Both the position numbers and the translations under genes were made by a program. Under the pieces are notes generated by a model. That model saw only the letters and a list, made by a program, of their open reading frames with translations, was not told the DNA's origin and did no database searches. Below are positions 44,234 through 54,200 of a stretch of 64,000 nucleotides of DNA, in pieces. The stretch is from Neomelitea salexigens DSM 19753. GTDB taxonomy: Bacteria > Pseudomonadota > Gammaproteobacteria > Pseudomonadales > Spongiibacteraceae. The first letter of the stretch is position 1, and every line of letters starts with the position of its first letter. The stretch spans positions 1-64,000 of the forward strand of contig NZ_AULP01000006.1 of NCBI RefSeq assembly GCF_000422345.1, written 5' to 3'.

Positions 44234-46822
44234 ATGCGTATAGATCGATTTACCAACTCACTGCAAACCGCGCTGCAAGATGCCCAATCCTTGGCGCTGG
44301 GACGCGACCACCAATATATTGAAGCCGAGCACCTGTTGGCGGCGATGCTAAAACAATCCGGCGGCGCGGTTAAACCCATGCTCAGCCAGGCTGGGGCGAA
44401 TGCCGCTGCGCTGGACGCTGCGGTCAATGACGCCCTGGACAAGCTACCCCGTGTCGAGGGCAACCCTGGCGATGTTCATGTGTCGCAGGGCCTGGCACGG
44501 GTATTTAATATCAGCGACAAACTTTCCCAGCAGCGCGGCGATGCCTACATTTCCAGCGAGCTGGTGGTGTTGGCGATGCTGGAGTCGGCGACGTCGATTA
44601 GCAAAGTGATGAAAGAGGCTGGCATAGAGAAAAGCCGCCTTGAATCCGTGATAGAACAATTGCGAGGGGGGCAGTCGGTGAACGACGCATCGGCCGAGGA
44701 AAATCGTCAGGCCTTGGATAAATACACCATTGATCTGACCGAGCGCGCTGAGTCGGGCAAGCTGGATCCGGTGATCGGCCGCGACGATGAAATACGCCGC
44801 ACAATTCAAGTGTTGCAGCGCCGTACCAAGAACAATCCGGTGCTGATCGGCGAGCCGGGCGTGGGTAAAACCGCCATCGTTGAGGGCTTGGCGCAGCGCA
44901 TTATTAACGGTGAGGTGCCCGAGGGCTTAAAAGACAAGCGCGTGCTGTCTCTGGATTTGGGTGCACTGCTTGCCGGCGCAAAGTTTCGCGGTGACTTTGA
45001 AGAGCGCCTGAAGTCGGTGCTCAACGAACTCGCCAAGGAAGAGGGGCGGGTCATCCTGTTTATTGATGAACTGCACACCATGGTCGGTGCCGGTAAAGCT
45101 GACGGCGCCATGGACGCAGGCAATATGCTCAAACCTGCGCTGGCGCGCGGTGAACTGCACTGTGTGGGCGCCACAACGCTGGACGAATACCGCCAATACA
45201 TCGAAAAAGATGCGGCGCTTGAACGTCGTTTCCAGAAAGTCTTGGTGGACGAACCCTCTGAAGAGGACACCATCGCGATTCTGCGTGGCCTGAAAGAGCG
45301 CTACGAGGTGCACCACGGCGTCGATATTACTGACTCCGCCATTATTGCGGCGACCAAACTGTCGCAGCGATACATCACCGACCGCCAGTTGCCGGATAAA
45401 GCCATCGACCTGATCGACGAAGCGGCCAGCCGTATTCGCATGGAGATCGACTCCAAGCCCGAGGTGATGGACAAGCTCGAGCGCCGCTTGATTCAACTGA
45501 AAATTCAGCGTGAAGCGGTGAAGAAAGACGACGATGAGGCGGCTAAGAAGCAACTCGCCTTGCTCAATGCCGATATCGATAAAGTGGAGAAGGAATTCGC
45601 CGATCTCGACGAAGTTTGGAAGGCCGAGAAGGCGACCCTGCACGGCAGCGCGCAGATTAAGAGTGAGCTCGAGCAAGCTAAGCTGGATCTGGAAGCTGCG
45701 CGTCGCAGTGGCGACCTAACCAAGATGTCGGAGCTGCAGTACGGCGTGATCCCCGATATGGAAAAGCGTCTTGCATCGGCAGATGCCGCAGAGCACGGCG
45801 AAATGCAGCTGCTGCGTAACAAGGTCTCGGACGAGGAAGTCGCCGAGGTGGTATCGCGCTGGACGGGTATTCCCATCAGCAAGATGCTGGAGGGCGAAAA
45901 AGACAAGCTGCTGCGCATGGAAGAGGCGCTGCACAAACGCGTTGTCGGGCAGGGCGAAGCGGTGGACGCGGTTTCCAATGCGGTGCGCCGCAGTCGCGCG
46001 GGCCTGAGTGATCCGAATCGCCCCAATGGCTCGTTCCTGTTCCTTGGGCCAACCGGTGTGGGTAAAACCGAGCTGTGCAAGGCGCTTGCAACCTTCCTGT
46101 ATGACAGCGAAGAGGCGATGGTCCGTATCGATATGTCGGAGTTTATGGAGAAGCACTCGGTCGCTCGCTTAATTGGTGCGCCTCCGGGCTACGTCGGCTA
46201 TGAAGAGGGCGGCTACCTTACTGAGGCGGTGCGTCGTCGCCCCTATTCGCTGTTGTTGCTGGATGAGGTTGAAAAGGCCCACCCCGATGTGTTCAACATC
46301 CTGCTGCAGGTGCTCGACGATGGCCGCCTGACCGATGGTCAGGGTCGCACGGTGGATTTTCGCAACACGGTGATTGTGATGACCTCGAACTTGGGTTCTG
46401 ACGTGATTCAGGAAATGACGCGCGGCGGTAGCGACTACCCGGCGATTCGTTCCGCGGTGCTCGACGTGGTGTCCGGCCACTTCCGTCCAGAGTTTGTTAA
46501 CCGCGTCGATGAGCTGGTGGTATTCGAGCCGCTGGACAGAGAGCAAGTGCGTGAAATCGCGCATATCCAGCTGGAGATACTCAATAAGCGGCTGGCCGAA
46601 AGGGAGTTGTCACTGGTGCTCAGCGATGCGGTGATGGATCGTCTGGCGGATGTGGGCTTTGACCCCGTATTTGGTGCTCGCCCGCTCAAGCGCGCGATAC
46701 AACAGCAGCTGGAAAACCCCTTGGCGCAGCGCCTGCTGCAGGGCGAATTTACCCCGGGGCAGCAAATTTGCGCAGAAATTGATGGAGATCAATTGGCATT
46801 TAAAGCGGCTACGCTACAGTAG
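44234..46822 (+). CDS. clpB: Disaggregase ClpB
   Basis: An 862-residue AAA+ protein that, with DnaK, pulls apart protein aggregates. The N-domain is residues 1-145. NBD1 has Walker A GEPGVGKT at 206-213, the coiled-coil middle domain is about 400-520, and NBD2 has Walker A GPTGVGKT at 605-612 plus the pore loop GYVGYEEGG. Start ATG 44234 ([10 protein letters not shown], the usual beginning) has GGAGAG upstream; an in-frame ATG at 44216 is less likely. It is driven by the sigma-32 promoter at 44131 and ended by the hairpin at 46860. Confidence 0.97.
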   Translation: MRIDRFTNSLQTALQDAQSLALGRDHQYIEAEHLLAAMLKQSGGAVKPMLSQAGANAAALDAAVNDALDKLPRVEGNPGDVHVSQGLARVFNISDKLSQQRGDAYISSELVVLAMLESATSISKVMKEAGIEKSRLESVIEQLRGGQSVNDASAEENRQALDKYTIDLTERAESGKLDPVIGRDDEIRRTIQVLQRRTKNNPVLIGEPGVGKTAIVEGLAQRIINGEVPEGLKDKRVLSLDLGALLAGAKFRGDFEERLKSVLNELAKEEGRVILFIDELHTMVGAGKADGAMDAGNMLKPALARGELHCVGATTLDEYRQYIEKDAALERRFQKVLVDEPSEEDTIAILRGLKERYEVHHGVDITDSAIIAATKLSQRYITDRQLPDKAIDLIDEAASRIRMEIDSKPEVMDKLERRLIQLKIQREAVKKDDDEAAKKQLALLNADIDKVEKEFADLDEVWKAEKATLHGSAQIKSELEQAKLDLEAARRSGDLTKMSELQYGVIPDMEKRLASADAAEHGEMQLLRNKVSDEEVAEVVSRWTGIPISKMLEGEKDKLLRMEEALHKRVVGQGEAVDAVSNAVRRSRAGLSDPNRPNGSFLFLGPTGVGKTELCKALATFLYDSEEAMVRIDMSEFMEKHSVARLIGAPPGYVGYEEGGYLTEAVRRRPYSLLLLDEVEKAHPDVFNILLQVLDDGRLTDGQGRTVDFRNTVIVMTSNLGSDVIQEMTRGGSDYPAIRSAVLDVVSGHFRPEFVNRVDELVVFEPLDREQVREIAHIQLEILNKRLAERELSLVLSDAVMDRLADVGFDPVFGARPLKRAIQQQLENPLAQRLLQGEFTPGQQICAEIDGDQLAFKAATLQ

Positions 46823-46859
46823 GCCTGCGACAAAACATACCCACCCACCCTTATCAATT

Positions 46860-46885
46860 GCCCGGCATTCACCGGGCTTTTTTTT
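46860..46885 (+). terminator. Rho-independent terminator after clpB
   Basis: GCCCGG-CATTCA-CCGGGC followed by eight T. Confidence 0.9.
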
Positions 46886-46981
46886 GCCCTGTCCATTCAG
46901 CTGGTGATCGAAACGCTCGTTCATATCGTACGCGTTGACGGTAAACAATTATAAAACCGTGTACGTAATCGAGGTGATATT

Positions 46982-48523
46982 ATGGGTTCCCCTGTCAAAA
47001 GTAGCCTGGCACTAGCTGTGCTCGGGACTATATTTAGTTCCCAAGTCCTAGCGTCAAGCCACCGAGAAGCGCCGTTCATAGCGTCTTCTCCCAAGGTTGA
47101 CGGTACTGACTTCTACATGTTCCGCAGCTACGAGGCTGGGCGTGACGGGTTCGTGACGTTGATCGCCAATTATCAGCCACTTCAAGACGCCTACGGCGGC
47201 CCTAATTACTTCACTATGGACCCACAAGCGCTCTATGAAATTCACATAGACAATAATGGCGACGCTGTTGAGGATCTGACGTTTCAGTTCCAGTTCAGTA
47301 ATGCCTACGGCCAAGCATCAGCGGCAGGGCTGATTGATGCGGGTAAGGTTAAAACCGGTGAGGACGATCAGGGCAATGACATTTTGGTACAGGTCCCGTT
47401 AGCCGCAGTTGGAGGTGGCAGCGGCACGAGTACGGGATTGCTGAATGTCGTAGAGACTTTCTCTGTGGAGCTGGTTGCCGGACCACGCCGCAGTGGTAAC
47501 GCGACGCCGGTTTCGAACCTGGCTGACGGGTCTACAAGCTTCGCAAAGCCGGTAGACAATATCGGCAACAAGACCATTCCTGACTACGAAGGCTACGCCT
47601 CGCAATTCGTATACGATATTAATATTCCCGGGTGCATGTCTCCGGGCAAGATGTTTGTCGGCCAGCGCCAAGAAGGGTTTGTTGTAAACCTAGGGCAAGT
47701 CTTTGACCAAGTGAATCTTAACCCTCTGGGTGCTAGAGACAGTGCTTCAAATACTATTGGCGATAAAAACGTAACGTCGCTGGCGCTCGAACTGCCGATC
47801 AGTTGTGTGACCGCTGGCAGCGAAGCCGTTATTGGTGCCTGGACAACGGCAAGTAAGCCGCAGGCGCGACTGCTGAACTCCAAGCCCGTCGGGCCGACAG
47901 CCTCGGCCAATGGGCAGGGACCCAGTGTGGAAGGTGGTGCCTGGACTCAGGTGTCTCGCCTGGGTAGCCCGCTAGTCAATGAGGTGGTCATCGGGATCAC
48001 GGATAAAGACAAGTTTAACGCCAGCCATCCAAAAGATGACGTTGAAAACTTCGGCGCTTATGTTTTGTATCCCACGCTACCAGTCCTGGTAGATGTTCTG
48101 TTCCCCGGAGCTACTGTCGTACCCGACACACCGCGAAGCGATTTGCTAGCGGCATTCGTGACCGGTGTTAATGGCTTGAATCAAGCAGATTCCGCACAGC
48201 CAGGCGAGATGCTTCGCTTGAATACCGCGATCGCGCCTACGGCGTTAGTGAGTCAGGGGGAGTTGGGCTTTTTGGATTGTGACTTAGCGGGTTTCCCGAA
48301 TGGGCGCCGCCCGGTAGATGATGTCGTTGACATTGCTTTAAGTGTTGCCGAGGGCGCGATTACCGGGGCCAACCCCAATGGTTTGCAGACTTGCGACTTG
48401 TCAGGGGCGGCACCGGTGGTCGTGAATGCTGGCGCCGTTGTCAATGACGGGGCGAAGCCTGACCGCTTTGATTATCTCGGCGGTTTCCCCTATCTCGCTA
48501 CGCCCATTGCGGGTTCACCCTGA
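46982..48523 (+). CDS. DUF4331 domain exported protein
   Basis: A 513-residue protein with a signal peptide ending QVLA, so that the mature chain begins SSHREAP. This beginning, followed by KVDGTDFYMFRSYE and YGGPNYFTMDP, is the signature of DUF4331 (PF14224), predicted beta-rich, of unknown function. A calcium-like loop HIDNNGDAVED is near residue 88. It is the first of four genes that appear to form a cassette with a lipoprotein, a repeat protein and a HupE-like membrane protein. The start ATG 46982 has GAGGTG upstream. Periplasmic or extracellular location is inferred from the signal peptide. Confidence 0.85.
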   Translation: MGSPVKSSLALAVLGTIFSSQVLASSHREAPFIASSPKVDGTDFYMFRSYEAGRDGFVTLIANYQPLQDAYGGPNYFTMDPQALYEIHIDNNGDAVEDLTFQFQFSNAYGQASAAGLIDAGKVKTGEDDQGNDILVQVPLAAVGGGSGTSTGLLNVVETFSVELVAGPRRSGNATPVSNLADGSTSFAKPVDNIGNKTIPDYEGYASQFVYDINIPGCMSPGKMFVGQRQEGFVVNLGQVFDQVNLNPLGARDSASNTIGDKNVTSLALELPISCVTAGSEAVIGAWTTASKPQARLLNSKPVGPTASANGQGPSVEGGAWTQVSRLGSPLVNEVVIGITDKDKFNASHPKDDVENFGAYVLYPTLPVLVDVLFPGATVVPDTPRSDLLAAFVTGVNGLNQADSAQPGEMLRLNTAIAPTALVSQGELGFLDCDLAGFPNGRRPVDDVVDIALSVAEGAITGANPNGLQTCDLSGAAPVVVNAGAVVNDGAKPDRFDYLGGFPYLATPIAGSP

Positions 48524-48543
48524 ATAATACGAGGACTTTACCT

Positions 48544-48762
48544 ATGAAAAAGCGACTCGTAATAGCAATTATGGCGGCAGCGGTGTCGGCGTGCTCACTT
48601 GACGACGACGGTGATGGACCCGCGCAAGCCAAGCGCGATGGCGTCTTTGCTGTCACTTTTGCACAGGCCTTTTCTCAGGAGCCGAATGACGCGCCTGTGG
48701 AGGTCAACGATATTAAGCCTGAAACACTGGATAAGCAGTCTTTCGACGGCTTTATTCGCTAG
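48544..48762 (+). CDS. Small lipoprotein of the DUF4331 cassette
   Basis: 72 residues: a signal peptide with lipobox VSAC (C17), then an acidic Asp-rich stretch SLDDDGDG and a short polar tail. Ser at +2 suggests outer-membrane sorting. No family is recognised. It begins 20 bases after the DUF4331 gene and is followed at once by a terminator, so these two genes may be transcribed more strongly than the next two. Confidence 0.72.
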   Translation: MKKRLVIAIMAAAVSACSLDDDGDGPAQAKRDGVFAVTFAQAFSQEPNDAPVEVNDIKPETLDKQSFDGFIR

Positions 48763-48781
48763 CCAGTCTACGGGCAGGCAT

Positions 48782-48804
48782 GGGCAGCTAGGCTGCCCTT
48801 TTTT
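48782..48804 (+). terminator. Terminator inside the DUF4331-HupE cassette
   Basis: GGGCAGC-TAG-GCTGCCC followed by six T, 20 bases after the lipoprotein stop and 18 before the repeat-protein start. Either the end of a two-gene unit, or a partial stop lowering expression of the downstream pair. Confidence 0.88.
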
Positions 48805-48821
48805 ATTATTGAGTAAATAAT

Positions 48822-49928
48822 ATGAAAGGACTCATCCTTACCGTTTTTATTGGGGTTTTTAGCGCGAGTCTTTACGCCTTTCCAGAGGTGTCCTGGCCCG
48901 CGCCGAGTACTGAATTAATTAAAGTTGAGGCTAAGCCTGAGTCTGTGGTCAGTGCGGATAGGTCGCCCGCAGAGCTGCTGGCCTTAGTGGAAAATTATCT
49001 CCAAGAATACCGACGAGAGGGTAATCCTCGGCGCCTGGGCGAGGCCAGCGCAGTATTAGCCAAGCTAGACACTTCGACTGGTCTTTCCCCTCTTCTAAAA
49101 TGGCGATTTCACTTTTTAAAGGCTCAAATCGCCGAGAGTCTTCATAAGTTCAACGAGGCTCAGAAAGGTCTCGATAGGGCCGTGCAAGCGCTTCGCGACG
49201 TCAGTGAACTTGAGGTCAGCGCCCAGTATGAGCAAACGTTGCTTGCCCTCATGAACCTGGCCGTTGTGAGAGGCGAATACGATGGCGCGAAAGCGCATTG
49301 TAAGCAACTGGGCGTCGTCAGCCCGTCGTTGTATTCCCAAGCATGCCGCGAATACTTGCGTGGACTTACCAGTGATATTGAACAAGCTTTCGAGGCGCTG
49401 CAGGGGCTCGTAAGAGCAAAAATGCTGCAAGGCACAGGCCCCCAATTACACTGGTCATTGGTCAGCCTAGCTGACTTGGCTGACCGAGGCCGTCGAGCAG
49501 ATGCGCTCGCGCTCTGGCGCTCCGCCGCTGCGCTGTTGCCGGATGATCAATACGCGCGTGGTCGTTTTTGCCTTGCGGCATTGCAGCAGCGCGAGTACGC
49601 GTTGGTACTGGATATCAGCGAGGGAGCGCTCTCAGATGGCGTACTCACTTGTCGGGCGGTCGCGCTAAAGAGTCTGGCAGCAACCAATGAAGCGGATTAT
49701 ACAAAGCAGTATTTACAGTTGAAGGCGGAACTCCTCGAAAAATTTGAGGATGCTCAGTGGCGTGGGGAGCGGCTCCACAAGCGCGCTTACGCGCATTTTT
49801 TGCTCGATGTTGTAGAGAAGCCGGACATGGCTTTGCGTGTTGCTAGCAGCAATTGGCAAGAGCAGCGTGAGTGGCCGGGCGAGCAGTTACTGGCGCGCAG
49901 TCGGTCGGCAGTGGGAGCACAACAATGA
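48822..49928 (+). CDS. Exported helical-repeat (TPR-like) protein
   Basis: A 368-residue protein with a signal peptide cleaved after SLYA, then alternating helices suggestive of TPR or Sel1-like repeats (for example ARSVLAKLDTS-type helices near 80-110 and LVENYLQEYRREGNPRRLG at 54-72). The repeats are too diverged to assign individually by eye. It starts just after the internal terminator and overlaps the hupE-like gene by 4 bases. It is probably a periplasmic partner of the membrane protein. No known family was recognised beyond the repeat character. Confidence 0.7.
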   Translation: MKGLILTVFIGVFSASLYAFPEVSWPAPSTELIKVEAKPESVVSADRSPAELLALVENYLQEYRREGNPRRLGEASAVLAKLDTSTGLSPLLKWRFHFLKAQIAESLHKFNEAQKGLDRAVQALRDVSELEVSAQYEQTLLALMNLAVVRGEYDGAKAHCKQLGVVSPSLYSQACREYLRGLTSDIEQAFEALQGLVRAKMLQGTGPQLHWSLVSLADLADRGRRADALALWRSAAALLPDDQYARGRFCLAALQQREYALVLDISEGALSDGVLTCRAVALKSLAATNEADYTKQYLQLKAELLEKFEDAQWRGERLHKRAYAHFLLDVVEKPDMALRVASSNWQEQREWPGEQLLARSRSAVGAQQ

Positions 49929-50992
49929 GTCGATGGCTTGTTCTCTTTCTTTGCTTTGCCAGTACCAGCTTATTTGCGCATAAAAATAGTGACAGTTATC
50001 TGTATATCGCTTCGGAGCAATGGCGGCTCGATATTGCCGTGGAAGATTTGCAGCGGATTTACAATCTAGATACAAATCCGGTGGATGGGCGGGTGACGGC
50101 CAAGGAGCTTCGCGGTGCGGAGGCGGGGCTTGAGGCGTCTATTCTGAAAGGCATCCGCGTGACGCGAGAAGGCGGGGGTTGCCCCCTCGACTTGCAACGC
50201 CTGGGTGTGGCGAGCCACAGCGGCGAGTATTATGCCGTGTGGGAGCTTAAGTCACCTTGCTTCTCTGAACCGGAAAGGCTGACGCTGAATTACGACTTAC
50301 TCTTTGATGTCGACCCACTTCACAGGCTGCTCTACCGAAATGATGTGGCAGAGCAGCCGCAACTCGGTGTACTGACACCTTCTGAAAGAGCCCTGGGTAT
50401 ACAGTCTCATGGGCCCTGGGCGACCGTAACGGCCTTCTTCAAGGAAGGCGTTCTGCACATGGTGTTGGGCTACGACCACCTTCTCTTTTTGTTGGCCTTG
50501 CTATTGCCTTTGGTAAAGGCATCCTCCGGAGATGAGTCGCTTAGACCGTTGCTATGGCGCTGCGCAGGCGTCGTGACGGCTTTTACGGTGTCTCACAGTA
50601 TTACGTTATCTGCAGCAACCCTCGGGTGGTGGCAGTTGCCTATCCAGCCTGTTGAAATAGTCATCGCGTTATCAATAAGCGTCGCGGCGTTGGCCGCTTT
50701 GGTCGGCGAACACCATCGCTATCAATGGCAGCTGGCGGGGGCGTTTGGGCTCATTCACGGATTTGGTTTTGCCAGTATGTTGGCCGGGTTAATGGATGAG
50801 GGCAGCAGTGCTGTTCTGGCATTAGCCAGTTTCAATATTGGTGTGGAGGCTGCGCAATTAGCTGTAACGGTGGCTCTGGTGCCTCTTCTCATGTACTGCC
50901 AGAAAAAGCCCCTTTATAGCCGCTGGGTGTATCCCGCTGTATTACTTGCGGTTGCCGCCATAGGTTTGTGGTGGGCGTGGCAACGTGTTTAA
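49925..50992 (+). CDS. HupE/UreJ-family (HupE_UreJ_2) membrane protein
   Basis: A 355-residue protein. The signal peptide ends SLFA, so the mature chain begins with His (HKNSDSYLYI). The periplasmic domain (to about 160) has an EF-hand-like loop LDTNPVDGRVTAKE (D49, N51, D54, E61). Then come about six transmembrane helices with the family histidines in GYDHLLFLLALLLPLV, VSHSITL and LIHGFGFASM. HupE and UreJ proteins are thought to import nickel or cobalt, but the metal here is unknown and no urease or hydrogenase gene is nearby. Start ATG 49925, not the in-frame upstream ATG at 49871. Confidence 0.85.
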   Translation: MSRWLVLFLCFASTSLFAHKNSDSYLYIASEQWRLDIAVEDLQRIYNLDTNPVDGRVTAKELRGAEAGLEASILKGIRVTREGGGCPLDLQRLGVASHSGEYYAVWELKSPCFSEPERLTLNYDLLFDVDPLHRLLYRNDVAEQPQLGVLTPSERALGIQSHGPWATVTAFFKEGVLHMVLGYDHLLFLLALLLPLVKASSGDESLRPLLWRCAGVVTAFTVSHSITLSAATLGWWQLPIQPVEIVIALSISVAALAALVGEHHRYQWQLAGAFGLIHGFGFASMLAGLMDEGSSAVLALASFNIGVEAAQLAVTVALVPLLMYCQKKPLYSRWVYPAVLLAVAAIGLWWAWQRV

Positions 50993-51001
50993 CAGAGGGC
51001 G

Positions 51002-51448
51002 TTATTCGCAGTGCACGTTAATCGCGTCTTGGGCACGCAGCTTTTGCACCTCAATCTCTTCCGGCGTCAGATAGCGAACTTCGCCATTCTTCCCGGTTGC
51101 GCGAATTCGTGCCCCGGCGGCATTCAGTGATTGCATATTGCTTTTCGCCTGCTGGCAAATTGCCGGGTCCTTGGGCGGAAGCACTTCCATTTTTGCGTCC
51201 TGGGGTAAGTCTTGCTCGGACTCGGGTGGGTTCGTTGTTGAGTCGTTAGCGCTTTCAGTCGCGGCTGAGCGCTTTCCGGTTTGCGACTCGATAAACTCGT
51301 AGGCTTTCCCTACCGGAGGTTTTTGGCTGAAGTGCACCTCGCCCTCTGCATCGGTCCAGCGGTAGTAACCGGACTTGGCCGCAAGGGCGGCGTGGCTGGT
51401 CAATAAGCTCACACTTATCAGGGATAAAAACAGCAAATTTTTGCGCAT
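51002..51448 (-). CDS. DUF4124 domain protein
   Basis: A 148-residue exported protein. The signal peptide MRKNLLFLSLISVSLLTSHA precedes the DUF4124 motif YYRWTDAEGEVHFSQKPP near residue 27. The remainder is a polar, Ser/Pro-rich linker and a charged helix ending CE. The start is ATG 51448; a frame to 51559 exists but adds an untypical second hydrophobic stretch. Function unknown. It converges with the HupE-like gene, with only 9 bases between their stops and no terminator. Confidence 0.8.
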   Translation of the reverse strand: MRKNLLFLSLISVSLLTSHAALAAKSGYYRWTDAEGEVHFSQKPPVGKAYEFIESQTGKRSAATESANDSTTNPPESEQDLPQDAKMEVLPPKDPAICQQAKSNMQSLNAAGARIRATGKNGEVRYLTPEEIEVQKLRAQDAINVHCE

Positions 51449-51579
51449 ACTCAGCGGCCACAACAACATAATTGATGGGCTGATTATGGCAGATTCTCCC
51501 TGGGTCGCAAAAAGCGCTGTCACAAAACCACAAAACAGCCAGATTGCCAGAAAAAACACGGTCTTGGCGACGCATTACC

Positions 51580-51608
51580 TTGACAAAAAACGGGCGAGGT
51601 TAAAAAAT
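51580..51608 (+). promoter_or_regulatory. Candidate promoter of the ilvI-ilvH operon
   Basis: A perfect -35 TTGACA (51580-51585), 17-base spacer, weak -10 AAAAAT (51603-51608). A start here would give a leader of about 330 bases before ilvI. Weak on its own. Confidence 0.3.
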
Positions 51609-51757
51609 ATACCGTCCTCCCAATTAGGGTGGCGATGGCTGTTTTCCGCGCTGCTTACCTGCGGCCAATATACAGAGTGTGACTAAAGCTGTTGCACTGC
51701 TACTCAAGGTAGTTCCATTCACTCTGCAGACACATGACCTGTGTTGCGAGATTGCCC

Positions 51758-51838
51758 GCTTTGCGTACCCCGCAAAGCAAAGATAGCCGCTAGCAGCGGC
51801 ATTAGGCGATTCGCCCGAGCACCAGCAAATGTGCTCGG
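51758..51838 (+). promoter_or_regulatory. Three-hairpin structured leader before ilvI
   Basis: Three perfect hairpins follow one another: GCTTTGCG/CGCAAAGC (51758-51778), GCCGCT/AGCGGC (51786-51800) and CCGAGCAC/GTGCTCGG (51815-51838). None ends in a T-run and no branched-chain-rich leader peptide was seen, so this is not a classical ilv attenuator. It could be a cis-acting RNA, a protein-binding leader or DNA operators. Confidence 0.45.
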
Positions 51839-51943
51839 AAGGTATGTGTTTCGGCATCTAGGCGTTCACATTGAGCGTTTCCGGTGGGCAGCCGGAGGCG
51901 TGGCGACGGAATTTAAGTTTCAAACTGAAGCGAGGGTCTTTCA

Positions 51944-53692
51944 GTGGAGTTGTTATCTGGCGGCGAAATGATCGCACGTGCTTTGGAAGACGAAGGTGTT
52001 GAATTCATCTTCGGCTATCCCGGCGGTGCGGTGTTACATATTTACGATGCGCTTTTCAAAAGTTGTAAGGTGCCGCATATTCTGGTGCGTCATGAGCAGG
52101 CGGCCACCCATGCGGCAGACGGTTATGCCCGTGCCACGGGTAAGCCCGGTGTGGTGCTGGTGACATCCGGCCCCGGAGCCACCAATGCCATTACCGGTAT
52201 TGCCACAGCTTATATGGATTCTATTCCCATGGTGGTACTTTCCGGGCAGGTGATGAGTCACCTGATCGGTGAGGACGCTTTCCAGGAAACCGACATGCTC
52301 GGTATTTCTCGGCCGATTGTGAAGCACAGCTTCCAGGTGACGAAAACCGAAGAGATCCCCGAGATGATCAAGAAGGCGTTTTATATCGCCTCCAGTGGTC
52401 GCCCCGGGCCGGTTGTTGTGGATCTGCCGAAGGATCTCACCAACCCCCACGACAAGTACGAGTACAACTACCCGAAGAAGGTGAAGCTGCGTTCCTACAC
52501 GCCAGCGAGCCGTGGCCACAGTGGGCAAATTAAAAAGGCGGCGAGCTTGCTGCTGGCTGCCAAGCGTCCGGTTATTTACGCCGGTGGTGGTGTGGTGCAA
52601 GGCAATGCCTCGCCGCAGCTGCGCGAGTTGGCCCAGGAGTTGAATTTCCCTGTTACTAACACGTTGATGGGATTGGGTGCTTACCCCGGTAGTGATCGCC
52701 AGTTCCTGGGGATGCTCGGCATGCACGGCTTCTACGAAGCCAACAACGCCATGCACCACAGCGATGTGATTCTGGCGGTGGGCGCGCGCTTTGATGACCG
52801 GGTGACCAATACCACGAGCAAGTTCTGCCCGGGTGCCAAGATCATTCACATCGATATTGACCCGGCGGCGATCTCTAAAACGGTCAACGCCGATGTTCCC
52901 ATCGTTGGCCCCGTCGATTCGGTATTAACTGAATTGATTGCGCTGGTGCGTGAGCTGCGTGCCGAGGAACCTACGCTGCCGGATCAAGACGCGCTGGGCC
53001 ACTGGTGGAAACAGATCGATGAATGGCGTGACCACCACGGCCTGTGGACGGCGCCGCGCTACGATACGACAACGCCCTACATCAAACCTCAGCAGGTTAT
53101 CGAAACGCTTTGCAAGGTAACCGGTGGCAAGGCCTTTGTGACCTCGGACGTAGGTCAGCACCAAATGTTTGCCGCGCAGTACTACAAGTTCGACGAACCG
53201 CGCCGCTGGATCAACTCCGGTGGTTTGGGAACCATGGGCTTCGGTCTGCCAGCCGCGATGGGCGTTAAGTTGGCCTTCCCGGATGCGGACGTTGCCTGCG
53301 TTACCGGCGAAGGCAGTATTCAGATGAATATCCAGGAACTGTCTACCTGTGCGCAGTACAAGATTCCCGTGAAAATCTTGAACTTGTACAACGGCTACTT
53401 GGGCATGGTTAAGCAGTGGCAGGACATGCAGTACGACGGCCGTTACTCAGAAAGTGTCTATGAAGACTCATTGCCAGACTTTATCAAGCTGGCCGAGGCC
53501 TACCAGCACTCGGGGGTTAAGGTCACGCAGCTGAGTGATCTGGAAGAGGCGATGAAAGAAGTCTTCGCCCGCAAGAATGAGTTGGTATTCATGGACATTC
53601 ATGTTGACCCGCACGAGCACGTGTACCCCATGCACGTGGCCCCGAATGGCTCGATGCGCGACATGTGGTTGAACAAAACGGAGCGAACCTAA
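51944..53692 (+). CDS. ilvI: Acetolactate synthase large subunit
   Basis: A 582-residue thiamine-diphosphate enzyme for the first common step of valine, leucine and isoleucine synthesis. The N-terminal [14 protein letters not shown] and [20 protein letters not shown], with the catalytic Glu, are typical. The thiamine motif starts [12 protein letters not shown] and [16 protein letters not shown] follows. The start is GTG 51944 after GAGGG. It overlaps ilvH by one base (TAATG), forming an ilvI-ilvH operon. The 250-base upstream stretch holds three hairpins. Confidence 0.95.
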   Translation: MELLSGGEMIARALEDEGVEFIFGYPGGAVLHIYDALFKSCKVPHILVRHEQAATHAADGYARATGKPGVVLVTSGPGATNAITGIATAYMDSIPMVVLSGQVMSHLIGEDAFQETDMLGISRPIVKHSFQVTKTEEIPEMIKKAFYIASSGRPGPVVVDLPKDLTNPHDKYEYNYPKKVKLRSYTPASRGHSGQIKKAASLLLAAKRPVIYAGGGVVQGNASPQLRELAQELNFPVTNTLMGLGAYPGSDRQFLGMLGMHGFYEANNAMHHSDVILAVGARFDDRVTNTTSKFCPGAKIIHIDIDPAAISKTVNADVPIVGPVDSVLTELIALVRELRAEEPTLPDQDALGHWWKQIDEWRDHHGLWTAPRYDTTTPYIKPQQVIETLCKVTGGKAFVTSDVGQHQMFAAQYYKFDEPRRWINSGGLGTMGFGLPAAMGVKLAFPDADVACVTGEGSIQMNIQELSTCAQYKIPVKILNLYNGYLGMVKQWQDMQYDGRYSESVYEDSLPDFIKLAEAYQHSGVKVTQLSDLEEAMKEVFARKNELVFMDIHVDPHEHVYPMHVAPNGSMRDMWLNKTERT

Positions 53693-54183
53693 TGCGGCGG
53701 ATTATTTCAGTACTTATGGAAAATGAGCCCGGCGCACTGTCGCGTGTTGTCGGGCTGTTCTCTCAGCGCGGCTACAACATCGAAACGCTCAATGTGGCGC
53801 CGACTGAAGACCCAACGATGTCGCGGCTGACGCTGACAACGGTTGGCGACGATCACAAGATCGAGCAGATCACCAAGCACCTCAATCGCTTGGTCGATGT
53901 GGTGAAGTTGGTCGATTTGTCAGAGGGCGCACACATCGAGCGTGAGCTGATGTTGGTGAAAGTGCGGGCGACAGGTGCGCAGCGCGCCGAGATCAAGCGC
54001 TGCACTGACATCTTCCGCGGCCAGATCGTCGACGTCGGCCCCAGTGTCTACACCATTCAAGTGACCGGCGCGGCGGATAAGCTGGACTCCTTCCTGGAGG
54101 CCGTTGGCGAAGCTGCCATTATGGAAGTAGTGCGCAGTGGTGTGTCGGGTATTGCCCGTGGCGAGAAAGTGCTGAGTTTGTAG
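53692..54183 (+). CDS. ilvH: Acetolactate synthase regulatory subunit
   Basis: A 163-residue small subunit with an N-terminal ACT domain (RRIISVLMENEPGALSRVVG, with LFSQRGYNIETLNVAPTED after it), where valine binds for feedback inhibition, and the usual C-terminal domain. Start ATG 53692 overlaps the ilvI stop. A strong terminator follows. Confidence 0.96.
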   Translation: MRRIISVLMENEPGALSRVVGLFSQRGYNIETLNVAPTEDPTMSRLTLTTVGDDHKIEQITKHLNRLVDVVKLVDLSEGAHIERELMLVKVRATGAQRAEIKRCTDIFRGQIVDVGPSVYTIQVTGAADKLDSFLEAVGEAAIMEVVRSGVSGIARGEKVLSL

Positions 54184-54200
54184 TTGCGACTTGGCCAGTA

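Noticed and set aside
44927-45676. Long minus-strand frame (249 codons) opposite clpB
   Set aside because: Fully inside clpB NBD1 and middle domain; no recognisable family.
51758-51943. Classical ilv attenuator with leader peptide
   Set aside because: No short frame rich in Val, Leu or Ile and no hairpin followed by a T-run before ilvI.
52034-52849. Long minus-strand frame (271 codons) opposite ilvI
   Set aside because: Its sequence is His/Arg/Gly-rich without motifs and lies wholly antisense to a clear acetolactate synthase; a by-product of GC-rich codon use.
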